A stretch of 35,908 nucleotides of DNA from Acidobacteriaceae bacterium (GTDB taxonomy: Bacteria > Acidobacteriota > Terriglobia > Terriglobales > Acidobacteriaceae), in contig PKVW01000057.1 of the NCBI GenBank assembly GCA_003131585.1, positions 47,505 to 83,412 on the forward strand, read 5' to 3'. Under the pieces are notes generated by a model that did no database searches, was not told the origin of the DNA, and saw nothing but the letters and a program-made list of their open reading frames with translations. Both the position numbers and the translations under genes were made by a program. This document shows, in pieces, positions 1-7,009 of this stretch. The first letter of the stretch is position 1. Each line of letters starts with the position of its first letter.

Positions 1-102
1 CCGCTCTTCCACGGTACTTCACCGATTTGCGAGTTTTTCCGCAGCCTGTGAAGTCGCGCCCTTCCCGAGCCATTTATCAGGTAGCTCCGAACAAGGCCCG
101 CG

Positions 103-384
103 TTAAACCAGCTCCAGACGAACTTGACGTCCGACAACGGCTGCGGCCTTTTGAAGCGTGCTCAGGGTAATGGCACCATTCTCGGGATCAAGGAGCCGGT
201 CGAGGGCGGAACGGCTGGTGCGCATCCGCCGCGCCATTTCGACCTTGGTCAAGCCTCTTTGGCGCATGGCGGCCTCAACCTGGCGCGCGACGACTCGCTT
301 GATGGCGGTCGCGCTGACTCTTTCATAGAGGCCTTCCTCACGAAGCCAGCTATCGAAAGTTGCGCCAATGTTTTTTTTCTTCAC
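103..384 (-). CDS. XRE-family antitoxin of a toxin-antitoxin pair
   Basis: A 93-residue protein that likely neutralises the toxin encoded just upstream and represses the shared operon. The C-terminal half carries a helix-turn-helix of the Cro/C1 (XRE) type: LTKVEMARRMRTSRSALDRL at about residues 45-64, followed by a short helix pair (TLQKAAAVVGRQVRLEL). Its start overlaps the toxin stop by 4 bases (ATGA arrangement), typical of translationally coupled toxin-antitoxin genes in the toxin-first (HigBA-like) order. Family assignment is clear from the HTH; antitoxin function is inferred from the neighbour. The first 102 bases of the window, downstream of this gene, show nothing I recognise. Confidence 0.85.
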   Translation of the reverse strand: MKKKNIGATFDSWLREEGLYERVSATAIKRVVARQVEAAMRQRGLTKVEMARRMRTSRSALDRLLDPENGAITLSTLQKAAAVVGRQVRLELV

Positions 385-731
385 GTTCCCAGTCCTTTCT
401 TCCGTCTGATTGCGAGATCAATCTCTTGGTTGGGCGTCTTCTGCGTTTTCTTCATAAACCCGTGCAGGAGCACCCTACAGTCTTGTTCAAAGCAGAAGAG
501 CACGCGGGCGATGCGGCCGTGCGGCAGGCTGCTTCGGACTTCCCACAGTTCCCGGCCGAGCGAACGTACCAGCGGCATCCCAATGGGCCAGGAGAATTCG
601 ACGTCTTTGATGTCCTCACCGATGATTCTGCGATCTTCAGCATCCAGGCTTTTGAGCCACTCTCGCACGGGTTCTCGTCCGCTATCGGAGCGATAGAACC
701 GCGCTGGCAGCCGCTTCAAACCTGTGTTCAC
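381..731 (-). CDS. HigB/Gp49-like (DUF891) mRNA interferase toxin
   Basis: A RelE/HigB superfamily toxin of the phage-Gp49-like type, expected to cleave mRNA on the ribosome. Recognisable family stretches are the N-terminal LPARFYRSDSGREPVREWLK, the central DIKDVEFSWPIGMPLVR, and the C-terminal RVLFCFEQDCRVLLHGFMKK followed by TQKTP. I chose a GTG start at 731, giving 116 residues. The family normally begins a few residues before the LPARFY motif, and the palindromic operator at 740-755 would otherwise lie inside the gene. An ATG at 815 would give 144 residues with an N-terminus that does not look like the family. Cotranscribed with the antitoxin (4-base overlap). Confidence 0.85.
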   Translation of the reverse strand: MNTGLKRLPARFYRSDSGREPVREWLKSLDAEDRRIIGEDIKDVEFSWPIGMPLVRSLGRELWEVRSSLPHGRIARVLFCFEQDCRVLLHGFMKKTQKTPNQEIDLAIRRKKGLGT

Positions 732-739
732 ATATAAAG

Positions 740-755
740 GTACCACTATTGGTAC
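740..755. promoter_or_regulatory. Palindromic operator of the toxin-antitoxin operon
   Basis: GTACCA-CTAT-TGGTAC is a perfect 6-base inverted repeat with a 4-base centre, 9 bases upstream of the proposed GTG start of the toxin. Its position fits autoregulation by the XRE antitoxin. Function is inferred from position and symmetry only. Confidence 0.55.
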
Positions 756-876
756 ATAGTAACAAGAAGCGTTTCCCGTAATGGTTTGGAGCCTATTGTT
801 GCGGTGATGAGGCAATAGTCAGTCAGGCGCTTCATCTACCGGGAAACCAACTGTACACTCCCGGTGAATTCTGGCG

Positions 877-905
877 TTGCCGCCGCGTTCGCTTCTTGGC
901 ATAAT
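877..905 (+). promoter_or_regulatory. Putative sigma70-type promoter of ftsK
   Basis: TTGCCG at 877-882, a 17-base spacer, and CATAAT at 900-905. Transcription would start near 912 and leave a leader of about 54 bases before the ftsK ATG. It is the best -35/-10 pair I see in the 150-base gap between the toxin-antitoxin operon and ftsK. Confidence 0.45.
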
Positions 906-965
906 GATGAGGCTCTGGCCGATTTGCGGCACGGGACGGTTCGTCCGGTGTGAACAACGGCCCAC

Positions 966-3371
966 ATGCGTTTTCTGGCAAGCATCTTTGTCCCCACGGG
1001 CAACCGGCGGCTGAATGAGCTGATCGGTTTCCTGATGTGCGTCTCCGCGCTCCTCCTCTTCCTCGCGCTGGCTTCGTATTCGCCGCTGGATCCTTCGCTG
1101 AATAGCGCCTCCGTGCTGACCGGAACACACGCTGCCCGCAACTGGATTGGGGTGGTCGGAGCGCTCGTCTCGGACCTGGCACTCCAGTTCTTCGGGATCG
1201 GAGCATTTCTGCTGCCGGTATTTTTCGGCGTGTTGGGAATTCGCTGGTTTGCTTCGCGGAAGGTTCAGTCTCCGGTGGCGAAAAGTCTGGGCGGAATCTG
1301 GCTGATCGTTTTCGTTCCCGCGCTGCTGGCGTTGCTGCCGGGCCATTTGCGCTGGCTGAACGTGTTGCCGATCGAGGGCCTGGTGGGGCGGGTTGTGGGC
1401 GACGTCCTGATTCACTACTTGAACTTGGCGGGCGCCTACATCGTGTGTGCCAGCGTGCTGGCGATCGCGCTCTATCTCTCGACGGCGTTCTCGTTTTCGT
1501 CAATCCAGCTGTGGGCTCCGACGCGATTCGCGTTTCTGACGGCGCTGTGGAATCGCTACCAGGATTGGCAGGAGGAGCGGGCCAAGCGGCAGCAGCAGAA
1601 GGAACTCGACCAGCGCCGGATTTCAAAGCTAGCGGTAAGGACGCAGTTAATTCCATCGCGGCAGGCTGCCGAACCAGCGGTGCAGTCGAGGGTTGCTCCG
1701 GAACCTCGCCGCACTGGCATTGAACGCATGCTGGAGCCTGAGGTCACCGAGGCTGCTCCCGCGGCGACACGCGGGATTCTGACGGAGTCTCTGTCTTTGG
1801 CCGGAGCCGAAGCCGCGGTTGACCCGGAAGTGACGCAACGGGCCGACAGCGATCACAAGCCGAAAACAACGATGCCACGGATCGCGGGTGGCTACAAGCT
1901 GCCCTCGAGCAGTTTGCTGCAGCGTCCTGACGAGCAGCAGACTGTGGATGCCGACGAACTGAAACTGCTGGCGCAGGTGCTTACCGAGAAGTATGCGGAG
2001 TTCGATGTCCACGGGCAGATCACGCAAATCAATCCCGGCCCCGTGGTCACCACGTTCGAGTTCAAGCCCGATGCCGGAATCAAATACAGCCGCATCACCA
2101 ACCTTACCGACGACCTTTGCCTGGCGCTGAAGGCCGAGAGCATTTTGATCGAACGCATGGCGGGGAAATCGACCGTGGGCATTCAGGTGCCGAACCGCGA
2201 GCGCGAGATCATCTGGCTGCGGGAGAACATCGAGTCGCAGGAATTCATGGGCTCGAAGTCGAAGCTGACAATGGCCCTGGGCAAGGACATCAACGGGCGT
2301 ATTGTAGTGGCCGACCTGGCCGGGATGCCGCACTTGCTGATTGCCGGATCGACGGGCGCGGGCAAGAGCGTGGCCATCAATGCCTTCATCATGTCGATTC
2401 TGTACAAGGCCACGCCGGAGCAGGTGCGGTTGATTCTGGTGGATCCGAAGCGACTGGAACTGGGCAACTATGAAGGCGTGCCACATCTGTATACGCCGAT
2501 CATCACCGAACCGAAGCTGGCGGCAAACGCGCTGCGCAACGCCGTGCGCGAAATGGAACGGCGGCTGAAGCTGCTGGCCGCCAAGGGCGTCCGCAACATC
2601 GACCAGTACAACCGGCTGTTTGACAGCGGCGGGACGCCGAGCCTGTTTGAAGAGGATTCCGACGACAAGCCGATTCCTTACATCGTGATCATCATCGACG
2701 AATTGGCCGATCTGATGATGCTCGATTCGTCGAACGTGGAAGAATCGATCACGCGGCTGGCGCAGATGGCGCGCGCCGTGGGCATTCACCTGGTGCTGGC
2801 GACGCAGCGTCCGTCCGTGGACGTGATTACGGGATTGATCAAGGCAAACTTCCCGGCGCGAATTTCGTTCCGCGTGGCGACCAAGGTGGACTCGCGAACC
2901 ATTCTTGACGCCAACGGGGCGGAGGCCTTGCTGGGCAAGGGCGACATGCTCTACCTGCCTTCGGGATCGGCGCGGGTGCATCGCTTGCATGCGCCGCTGG
3001 TCACGGAGAAAGAGATCGCGGCGGTGGTTGAGTTCTGGAAGCAGCAGGGCTCGGCGGAATACCAGCAGCAATTCCTCGAAGCGCCGAAAGACGAGCGCGA
3101 GGCTGGGAGCAGCGGAGGCGGCATTGAGGGATCGGAGGGCAGCAGTGAGGACGATCCTCTGTATCAGGATGCGGTGAAGCTGGTAGTGGAGTTTGGGAAA
3201 GCCTCCACTTCCCTGCTGCAACGGCGGCTGCGCATTGGTTACGGGCGCGCGGCGCATCTCATCGATCTGATGGAGCAGGACGGAATTGTAGGCGCCGCGG
3301 ATGGTCCCAAGCCGCGCGAAGTGTTGAAGCGTCCCAACTGGATCTCTGAGATTGAAGAGACCATGCGGTAG
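966..3371 (+). CDS. ftsK: DNA translocase FtsK/SpoIIIE
   Basis: An 801-residue septal DNA pump that clears chromosome termini through the division septum. Residues about 15-185 form a hydrophobic N-terminal domain with four or so membrane spans. A charged linker follows (about 190-320), then the motor: Walker A GSTGAGKS at residues 461-468 and Walker B ending IIIDELAD with the Asp-Glu pair at 578-579. The C-terminal residues about 735-795 form the winged-helix gamma domain (LVVEFGKASTSLLQRRLRIG, then YGRAAHLIDLMEQDGIVG) that reads KOPS-type polar sequences. The linker is short compared with E. coli FtsK, like many non-enteric homologues. The gene appears intact; assignment is secure. Confidence 0.97.
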   Translation: MRFLASIFVPTGNRRLNELIGFLMCVSALLLFLALASYSPLDPSLNSASVLTGTHAARNWIGVVGALVSDLALQFFGIGAFLLPVFFGVLGIRWFASRKVQSPVAKSLGGIWLIVFVPALLALLPGHLRWLNVLPIEGLVGRVVGDVLIHYLNLAGAYIVCASVLAIALYLSTAFSFSSIQLWAPTRFAFLTALWNRYQDWQEERAKRQQQKELDQRRISKLAVRTQLIPSRQAAEPAVQSRVAPEPRRTGIERMLEPEVTEAAPAATRGILTESLSLAGAEAAVDPEVTQRADSDHKPKTTMPRIAGGYKLPSSSLLQRPDEQQTVDADELKLLAQVLTEKYAEFDVHGQITQINPGPVVTTFEFKPDAGIKYSRITNLTDDLCLALKAESILIERMAGKSTVGIQVPNREREIIWLRENIESQEFMGSKSKLTMALGKDINGRIVVADLAGMPHLLIAGSTGAGKSVAINAFIMSILYKATPEQVRLILVDPKRLELGNYEGVPHLYTPIITEPKLAANALRNAVREMERRLKLLAAKGVRNIDQYNRLFDSGGTPSLFEEDSDDKPIPYIVIIIDELADLMMLDSSNVEESITRLAQMARAVGIHLVLATQRPSVDVITGLIKANFPARISFRVATKVDSRTILDANGAEALLGKGDMLYLPSGSARVHRLHAPLVTEKEIAAVVEFWKQQGSAEYQQQFLEAPKDEREAGSSGGGIEGSEGSSEDDPLYQDAVKLVVEFGKASTSLLQRRLRIGYGRAAHLIDLMEQDGIVGAADGPKPREVLKRPNWISEIEETMR

Positions 3372-3396
3372 TTATGCGTACTGCGTAAAGCGCGCC

Positions 3397-3591
3397 ATGC
3401 GGAAACGCAATCTCCGAGTGCTGAAATGGCTTGGGATCCTCCCCGCGATTGCAGTCTGCACGCACTGCAACCGCGAGTTCAGGGTTCCCCTGGATGCGTT
3501 GAAGCGCGTGGCCGATGCGCAGGCCAACCTCAAGAGCCAATTCGCGGCGCACGAATGCAAGCAGGATGAGGCCTTTTCGTCCCTCGGGTAG
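3397..3591 (+). CDS. Small conserved zinc-ribbon-like protein
   Basis: A 64-residue protein beginning [20 protein letters not shown]. It contains a Cys-X2-Cys pair (CTHCNREF) in the middle and a His-X-Cys pair (AAHEC) near the end, a plausible zinc site. The sequence has the look of a family of short single-domain proteins I associate with acidobacterial genomes, but its function is unknown. An upstream in-frame ATG at 3352 would overlap the ftsK end; the ATG at 3397, 25 bases after the ftsK stop, gives the family-like N-terminus. Probably cotranscribed with ftsK. Confidence 0.6.
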   Translation: MRKRNLRVLKWLGILPAIAVCTHCNREFRVPLDALKRVADAQANLKSQFAAHECKQDEAFSSLG

Positions 3592-3617
3592 AATCGCCTG
3601 TATTCAGGAGTAGGGCG

Positions 3618-4031
3618 ATGAAAGTTCTGACCGAATACCTAAAGTTTCATACCAAGACCCATCGGGCGTATGTGCACGTGACGCCGCAGGTAGAAGAAGT
3701 CGTGCACAAGAGCGGAGTCAAAGAAGGCATGGCGCTGGTTTCCGCCATGCACATCACGGCGGGCATTTATGTGAACGACAATGAGAGCGGGCTAATCGAA
3801 GATATCGATCAGTGGCTGGAACACCTGGCGCCGTTTCGCAAGAACTACAAGCATCATGAAACCGGCGAGGACAACGGCGACTCGCATCTCAAAGCGCTGC
3901 TGATTCATCACGAGGTAATCGTGCCTGTCACTGCCGGTAAACTCGACCTTGGGACATGGCAGCGAATTTTCTACGCCGAGTTCGATGGACAGCGCGACAA
4001 GCGGGTGATCGTGAAGGTGATGGGAGAATAG
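3618..4031 (+). CDS. YjbQ family protein (UPF0047)
   Basis: A 137-residue single-domain protein of the YjbQ/UPF0047 family. Members have been reported with a weak thiamine-phosphate synthase activity, but the physiological role is not settled. Family landmarks are [20 protein letters not shown] near residues 37-56, the histidine-rich segment [18 protein letters not shown] near 91-108, and the C-terminal [20 protein letters not shown]. The His residues in HITAG and in the [10 protein letters not shown] segment are the expected metal or active-site ligands. An AGGAG sits about 9 bases before the ATG. Length matches the family. Confidence 0.92.
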   Translation: MKVLTEYLKFHTKTHRAYVHVTPQVEEVVHKSGVKEGMALVSAMHITAGIYVNDNESGLIEDIDQWLEHLAPFRKNYKHHETGEDNGDSHLKALLIHHEVIVPVTAGKLDLGTWQRIFYAEFDGQRDKRVIVKVMGE

Positions 4032-4181
4032 GAGCTGCCAGTTTCGCGGTTGTCAGCGTCGAGTGTAACCATCGAAAGTCGAGAGCCGCTTGCTCTGAGC
4101 ATCGGGAATCCGTACCATCGACAGTTTGCGACCGGGTTCTTGCCGGCTGAGCATCTGGGGGATCAATGATCTGGAGGGTCA

Positions 4182-4724
4182 ATGAGTGACGAGCTGCAAG
4201 AACTGCAGGAGAATGCCGAACATGCGCACCACAATCCCAGCCTGGCGCCAGTATCGCTGACGATGGCGGTGCTGGCAGTATGCGTGGCGGTGGTGTCGCT
4301 GCTGGGACACCGGGCGCACACCGAGGAAGTGGTGTTGCAGGCCAAGGCGTCCGATCAATGGGAGTATTACCAGGCCAAGAATATTCGTCAGCACGAGGAC
4401 GAACTGTTCGCCGATCTGGCCACGGTGGTGGGCAGCAAAGACGCTGGCGAGATGGTCAAATTCCATGAAAAGTCTGCGCTGGAAGCGGAGCGTTACAAAC
4501 ACGAGAAGGGTGAGATCCAGGATGAGGCGCGCAAGTTGGAGGGCGAGGTCGCGATGGAAAGAAGCCGTGCCGACCGGTATGACCTGGCCGAGGTGTTCCT
4601 CGAGATTGGGCTGGTGATTACGTCCATCACGCTGCTTTCCGGGCGGCGAATCTTCTGGCACCTGGGGATTGTGCTGAGCGTGGTAGGAGCGATCGTGGCG
4701 GTTTCGGGGGCGATCATACACTGA
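4182..4724 (+). CDS. DUF4337 domain membrane protein
   Basis: A 180-residue protein with one N-terminal membrane span (about residues 24-44, VSLTMAVLAVCVAVVSLLGH), a charged, mostly helical periplasmic or cytoplasmic middle (about 48-140) with many Glu/Lys, and two closely spaced C-terminal spans (about 139-178). The middle includes the QAKASDQWEYYQAKNIRQH stretch typical of DUF4337. Function is unknown for the family. The ATG at 4182 is preceded by GGAGG. The 150-base gap after yjbQ shows no gene I can support. Confidence 0.85.
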   Translation: MSDELQELQENAEHAHHNPSLAPVSLTMAVLAVCVAVVSLLGHRAHTEEVVLQAKASDQWEYYQAKNIRQHEDELFADLATVVGSKDAGEMVKFHEKSALEAERYKHEKGEIQDEARKLEGEVAMERSRADRYDLAEVFLEIGLVITSITLLSGRRIFWHLGIVLSVVGAIVAVSGAIIH

Positions 4725-4770
4725 GCGCAGAGTCGCGGCTAAAGAGGAACAAAGTGCCTAAGAAATCTGA

Positions 4771-4808
4771 TTTTGGGTGGGGCAGCGCTTCCAGCGCTGC
4801 GTTAAAGA
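4771..4808 (+). repeat. Dispersed hairpin repeat, short copy
   Basis: The stretch begins TTTTGGGTGGGGCA and contains GCAGCGCT-TCC-AGCGCTGC, a perfect 8-base stem with a 3-base loop (4782-4800). It resembles the first half of the longer repeats at 12591-12673 and 17036-17121: the lead-in TTTTGGG and the paired stem are kept while the stem bases differ in a compensated way. The 200-base gap between 4725 and 4927 otherwise holds only the direct repeat at 4835-4860. Confidence 0.55.
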
Positions 4809-4834
4809 TGTTATTTTCAGACCGGTTAAGGGTT

Positions 4835-4860
4835 GTCAGTGAGTGTAATGGCGATATTTC
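4835..4860 (+). repeat. Direct repeat flanking the peroxiredoxin gene, copy 1
   Basis: A 26-base element with core TGAGTGTAATGGCGAT that matches the element at 5493-5518 at 22 of 26 positions in the same orientation. The two copies bracket the TGA-containing peroxiredoxin gene. A shorter inverted match lies at 6863-6880. Confidence 0.5.
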
Positions 4861-4927
4861 AACCGTTGCGCTTGGACGAACCCTATCTCCACAATGCCTC
4901 GCCGTAAATGCCTACTAGAATAGTGCC

Positions 4928-5479
4928 ATGGCAAAAGTTCCTGTCGCTGGGGAAATCGCGAGGGGCTTCGAGTTGCTGGACTCGACACGTGCGCCAAGGC
5001 GGTTGTCCGAGTTGGTCTCCCAGGAGGGGCGCCTGGTTCTGCTCTTCTATCGCGGGAATTGGTGACCGTTTTGCCTCCGCCAGTTGGCGGATTATCGCGA
5101 ACACTATCCGGAAATCAGGTCGGCGGGCGCGAGCCTAGTGGCGGTTTCTGTGGATTCGTGCGAATCATCGGAGGCCTTGCGAACTCAGCTCTCATTGCCG
5201 TTTCCGATTTTGTGCGATACGGAACGACGCGTTGTCAAGGACTGGGACATCTACAACTCGCGAGAAAGAGGCGGCATCGCCAAACCGGCCGTCTTCGTGA
5301 TTGATCCCAACCAGGTAGTCCGTTCCGCTTCGGTGGACTCGGTCGCGACGCGCGTTCCAGCCGTCGAGATTGTCCACTTGCTACAAAGTGCTGCCAATGC
5401 GCAGCCGATTCGACGGAGAGTTCACATCCCCATGTTGTCGGAGTGGATCAGGGCGATTCGGAATCACTTTCAAGGTTAG
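4928..5479 (+). CDS. Peroxiredoxin-like (AhpC/TSA) protein, candidate selenoprotein with in-frame TGA
   Basis: Read straight through from ATG 4928 to the stop at 5479, this is one 183-residue thioredoxin-fold peroxiredoxin-like protein interrupted by a single TGA at 5063-5065 (codon 46). The sequence around it is LVLLFYRGNW-(TGA)-PFCLRQLADYR. The family motif is RGxWCPFC, so the TGA replaces exactly the first, peroxidatic Cys of the C-X2-C pair, and the second Cys (residue 49) is present. The downstream half is fully conserved (LVAVSVDSCESSEALRTQ, LPFPILCDTERRVVKDW, KPAVFVIDPNQVVRSASVDS), with no other stop or frameshift. A hairpin follows the TGA directly. I read codon 46 as selenocysteine: a thiol peroxidase/oxidoreductase with a U-X2-C centre. 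The alternative is a one-base nonsense mutation from TGC or TGT. No selA/B/C/D is in this window. The ATG is the only possible start, because an in-frame TAG lies just upstream. Confidence 0.78.
5066..5102 (+). promoter_or_regulatory. Bacterial SECIS-like hairpin next to the TGA codon
   Basis: In the RNA just after UGA, TCCGCC-AGTT-GGCGGA (5076-5091) forms a perfect 6-bp upper stem with a 4-base loop. Below it, after a small internal loop, GC 5073-5074 pairs with GC 5097-5098 and GTTT 5068-5071 with GAAC 5099-5102 (one G-U). The loop starts 16 bases after the UGA and has a G in its second position followed by U. This agrees with the known bacterial SECIS layout, a stem-loop immediately 3' of UGA with G/U in the apical loop, though it sits at the short end of the allowed spacing. 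Confidence 0.6.
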
Positions 5480-5492
5480 GCGGAATGAATTC

Positions 5493-5518
5493 GTCAATGA
5501 GTGCAATGGCGATGTTGC
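5493..5518 (+). repeat. Direct repeat flanking the peroxiredoxin gene, copy 2
   Basis: A 26-base element with core TGAGTGCAATGGCGAT, 13 bases after the peroxiredoxin stop, in the same orientation as 4835-4860. The remaining gap to 5657 holds the ribosome site of the next gene (AAAGGAG at about 5643-5649) and nothing else I recognise. Confidence 0.5.
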
Positions 5519-5657
5519 GATGACAATCGCCAGTCGCATAGTTTCCGGTTTGTCCAAGAGACGCCCCTGACTCCAGATGAAGATCATTTCGCGACGTGGC
5601 GAACAGCCGAGATTGGTGTAGACTGAGTGCCGTTTTTATTCAGAAAGGAGATTCTCA

Positions 5658-6182
5658 ATGAAGAGCAGCAGGATTTTCGCTGGTGTGTCGGTGGCTCTCC
5701 TCAACGTCGCCCTATGCACTGTCGCCGTTGGCCAGGACAGCGCAACCGCACAGGAGGTCGTCGCCAAGGTGAGGGAAGCTGCCAGCACCCTAGCGAAGAC
5801 GCGTGACTTGGCACAGTTTAACGAGAAGCAGGGTCCGTGGGTGTGGAAAGACACTTATATCTTCATCCAGGACTGCGACAAGAAGGTCATGGCGGCTCAC
5901 CCGATAAAGCCGGAGATGATAGGCCAAGACATCTCGTCCGTCAAGGATGCAAAAACGGGAAAAAGCATCTACCCGGACTCAGTAGCTTACTGCAAGATGG
6001 TTCGGGATTCGCCTTCTGGCGTGTGGGGTGACTATTGGTGGCCGAAGCCTGGCGAGAAGGAGCCGTCACGCAAGATCACCTATCACCTGAGCGCTAAAGG
6101 AACCCCGTACATCGTGAACGCTGGAATCTACAGCGACACGGCAACCGTCAAGGAACTGTCAAAGATGAGCAGCAAGAAGTAA
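5658..6182 (+). CDS. Secreted single-Cache-domain protein
   Basis: A 174-residue exported protein. Residues 1-25 form a signal peptide (basic start, hydrophobic core, cleavage likely near AVGQDS). The rest resembles an sCache_2-type ligand-binding domain: DTYIFIQDCDKKVMAAHPIK, MIGQDISSVKDAKTGKSIY, and GVWGDYWWPKPGEKEPSRKI. Unlike chemoreceptors or histidine kinases, it has no membrane span or signalling domain after the Cache fold. It therefore probably acts as a free periplasmic binding protein or as the sensory subunit of a separate system. The ligand is unknown. AAGGAG sits 9 bases before the ATG. Neighbours do not reveal a partner. Confidence 0.82.
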   Translation: MKSSRIFAGVSVALLNVALCTVAVGQDSATAQEVVAKVREAASTLAKTRDLAQFNEKQGPWVWKDTYIFIQDCDKKVMAAHPIKPEMIGQDISSVKDAKTGKSIYPDSVAYCKMVRDSPSGVWGDYWWPKPGEKEPSRKITYHLSAKGTPYIVNAGIYSDTATVKELSKMSSKK

Positions 6183-6229
6183 CCGTCAGCCCTCACTCAC
6201 CACGCCCATTAGCCTCGCGAAAGTGCACT

Positions 6230-6247
6230 TCCTCCCGCGAAGGAGGA
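6230..6247. terminator. Hairpin between convergent genes, possible terminator
   Basis: TCCTCC-(6 bases)-GGAGGA forms a 6-bp stem between the ends of the Cache gene (plus) and the VOC gene (minus). There is no T-run on either side, so intrinsic termination is doubtful. The rest of 6183-6402 shows no gene. Confidence 0.3.
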
Positions 6248-6402
6248 GGGGCATTCCCTTCTTACCTCAACCCCTTTTACTTCGGCCGGTGGAGTGAATC
6301 CTGTCGATTGGACCGTTTTCAAGCAAGAGATTGGACATACAGTTCGATGGCGGAGGAGCAGCACAGACAAGTTCGGAATTTCGAAGAAGTCTGAGAATCG
6401 AC

Positions 6403-6813
6403 TCACTTAAGATGAAATGCACCGCCGCTCCATTCTTCGGGAGCGACATCGGTGATGGTCTCCGTAAAGTCCCAGCGGTGGCCGCAAAAGTCCTGAGCGT
6501 TATATTGGCGCTCGCCATAGGGTTGGTCTTGGGGTTCCGTCAGGATGATGGCACCGTTCTGTCGAGCTCGCTCGCAGTGGCCCTTAGCATCTTCGATGCG
6601 AACCTGAACGATGTGCGAGTTGTTGGGTATCGCGTTGCCTTCGGCGATGGTGAAGCAGCCATCGCCGGCTTTCATCTGGACGCGGTGATTTGCGATGCGG
6701 AGACGGATGGCAAAGCCAAAAGCCTTTGACAGCCAATCGGCCGCTGCTCCGGGGTCGGGGTAAATGAGCACAGGAATTACGACACAGGGCGGCACGGATC
6801 GGTTTGATCGCAT
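6403..6813 (-). CDS. VOC (glyoxalase/bleomycin-resistance) family protein
   Basis: A 136-residue protein with the vicinal-oxygen-chelate fold of the compact PhnB-like or glyoxalase type: IPVLIYPDPGAAADWLSKAF near the N-terminus, a central GDGCFTIAEGNAIP, and the C-terminal EPQDQPYGERQYNAQDFCGH followed by RWDFTE. The last stretch is the usual PYG-x-R-x(5)-D-x-x-GHRW signature, with a Cys replacing the common Pro/Leu before GH. It lacks clear catalytic metal ligands for glyoxalase I, so the substrate is unknown. It stands alone, convergent with the Cache gene. The roughly 200 bases between it and 7010 hold no gene, only the short repeat at 6863-6880. Confidence 0.85.
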   Translation of the reverse strand: MRSNRSVPPCVVIPVLIYPDPGAAADWLSKAFGFAIRLRIANHRVQMKAGDGCFTIAEGNAIPNNSHIVQVRIEDAKGHCERARQNGAIILTEPQDQPYGERQYNAQDFCGHRWDFTETITDVAPEEWSGGAFHLK

Positions 6814-6862
6814 CTGGACACTTTATCATTCAGCGTTCAGAGATAGATCAATGTCGTTAACA

Positions 6863-6880
6863 GGCCATTACACTCATTGA
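6863..6880 (-). repeat. Third, inverted copy of the TGAGTGTAATGG element
   Basis: The reverse complement reads TCAATGAGTGTAATGGCC and matches the core of the direct repeats at 4835-4860 and 5493-5518. A weaker match (ATGAGTGCAATGG, reverse complement) occurs at about 11054-11066, just after the tRNA. Confidence 0.4.
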
Positions 6881-7009
6881 GACTTGGTCGATTCCGACCA
6901 CTCGACCTACTGTTAGCCTTGTTCAGACGGTATTGCCTGGGACCTCAACCGACTTTTTTCGCGAGCCGTTCAGGCCCCGCGCCCTTTCAAAACGCAATCC
7001 CCTTCTCCG

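Noticed and set aside
819-1656. Long minus-strand open frames opposite the start of ftsK
   Set aside because: They overlap a clear membrane-protein coding region, are Arg/Pro/Gln-rich as expected for antisense of GC-rich codons, and match no family.
1647-3257. A 536-codon minus-strand open frame inside ftsK
   Set aside because: It is an antisense shadow of the FtsK motor; the composition is Arg/His/Gln-rich and no domain is recognisable.
4058-4174. A short frame after yjbQ reading LSASSVTIESREPLALSIGN and onward
   Set aside because: It needs a TTG start with no ribosome site at proper spacing and is too short to judge; the codons look plausible but I cannot support a gene.
5084-5479. A separate gene beginning at TTG 5084
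   Set aside because: It lacks the first 52 residues of the thioredoxin fold, and the frame continues upstream through the TGA to a proper family N-terminus, so it is the second part of the gene at 4928-5479.
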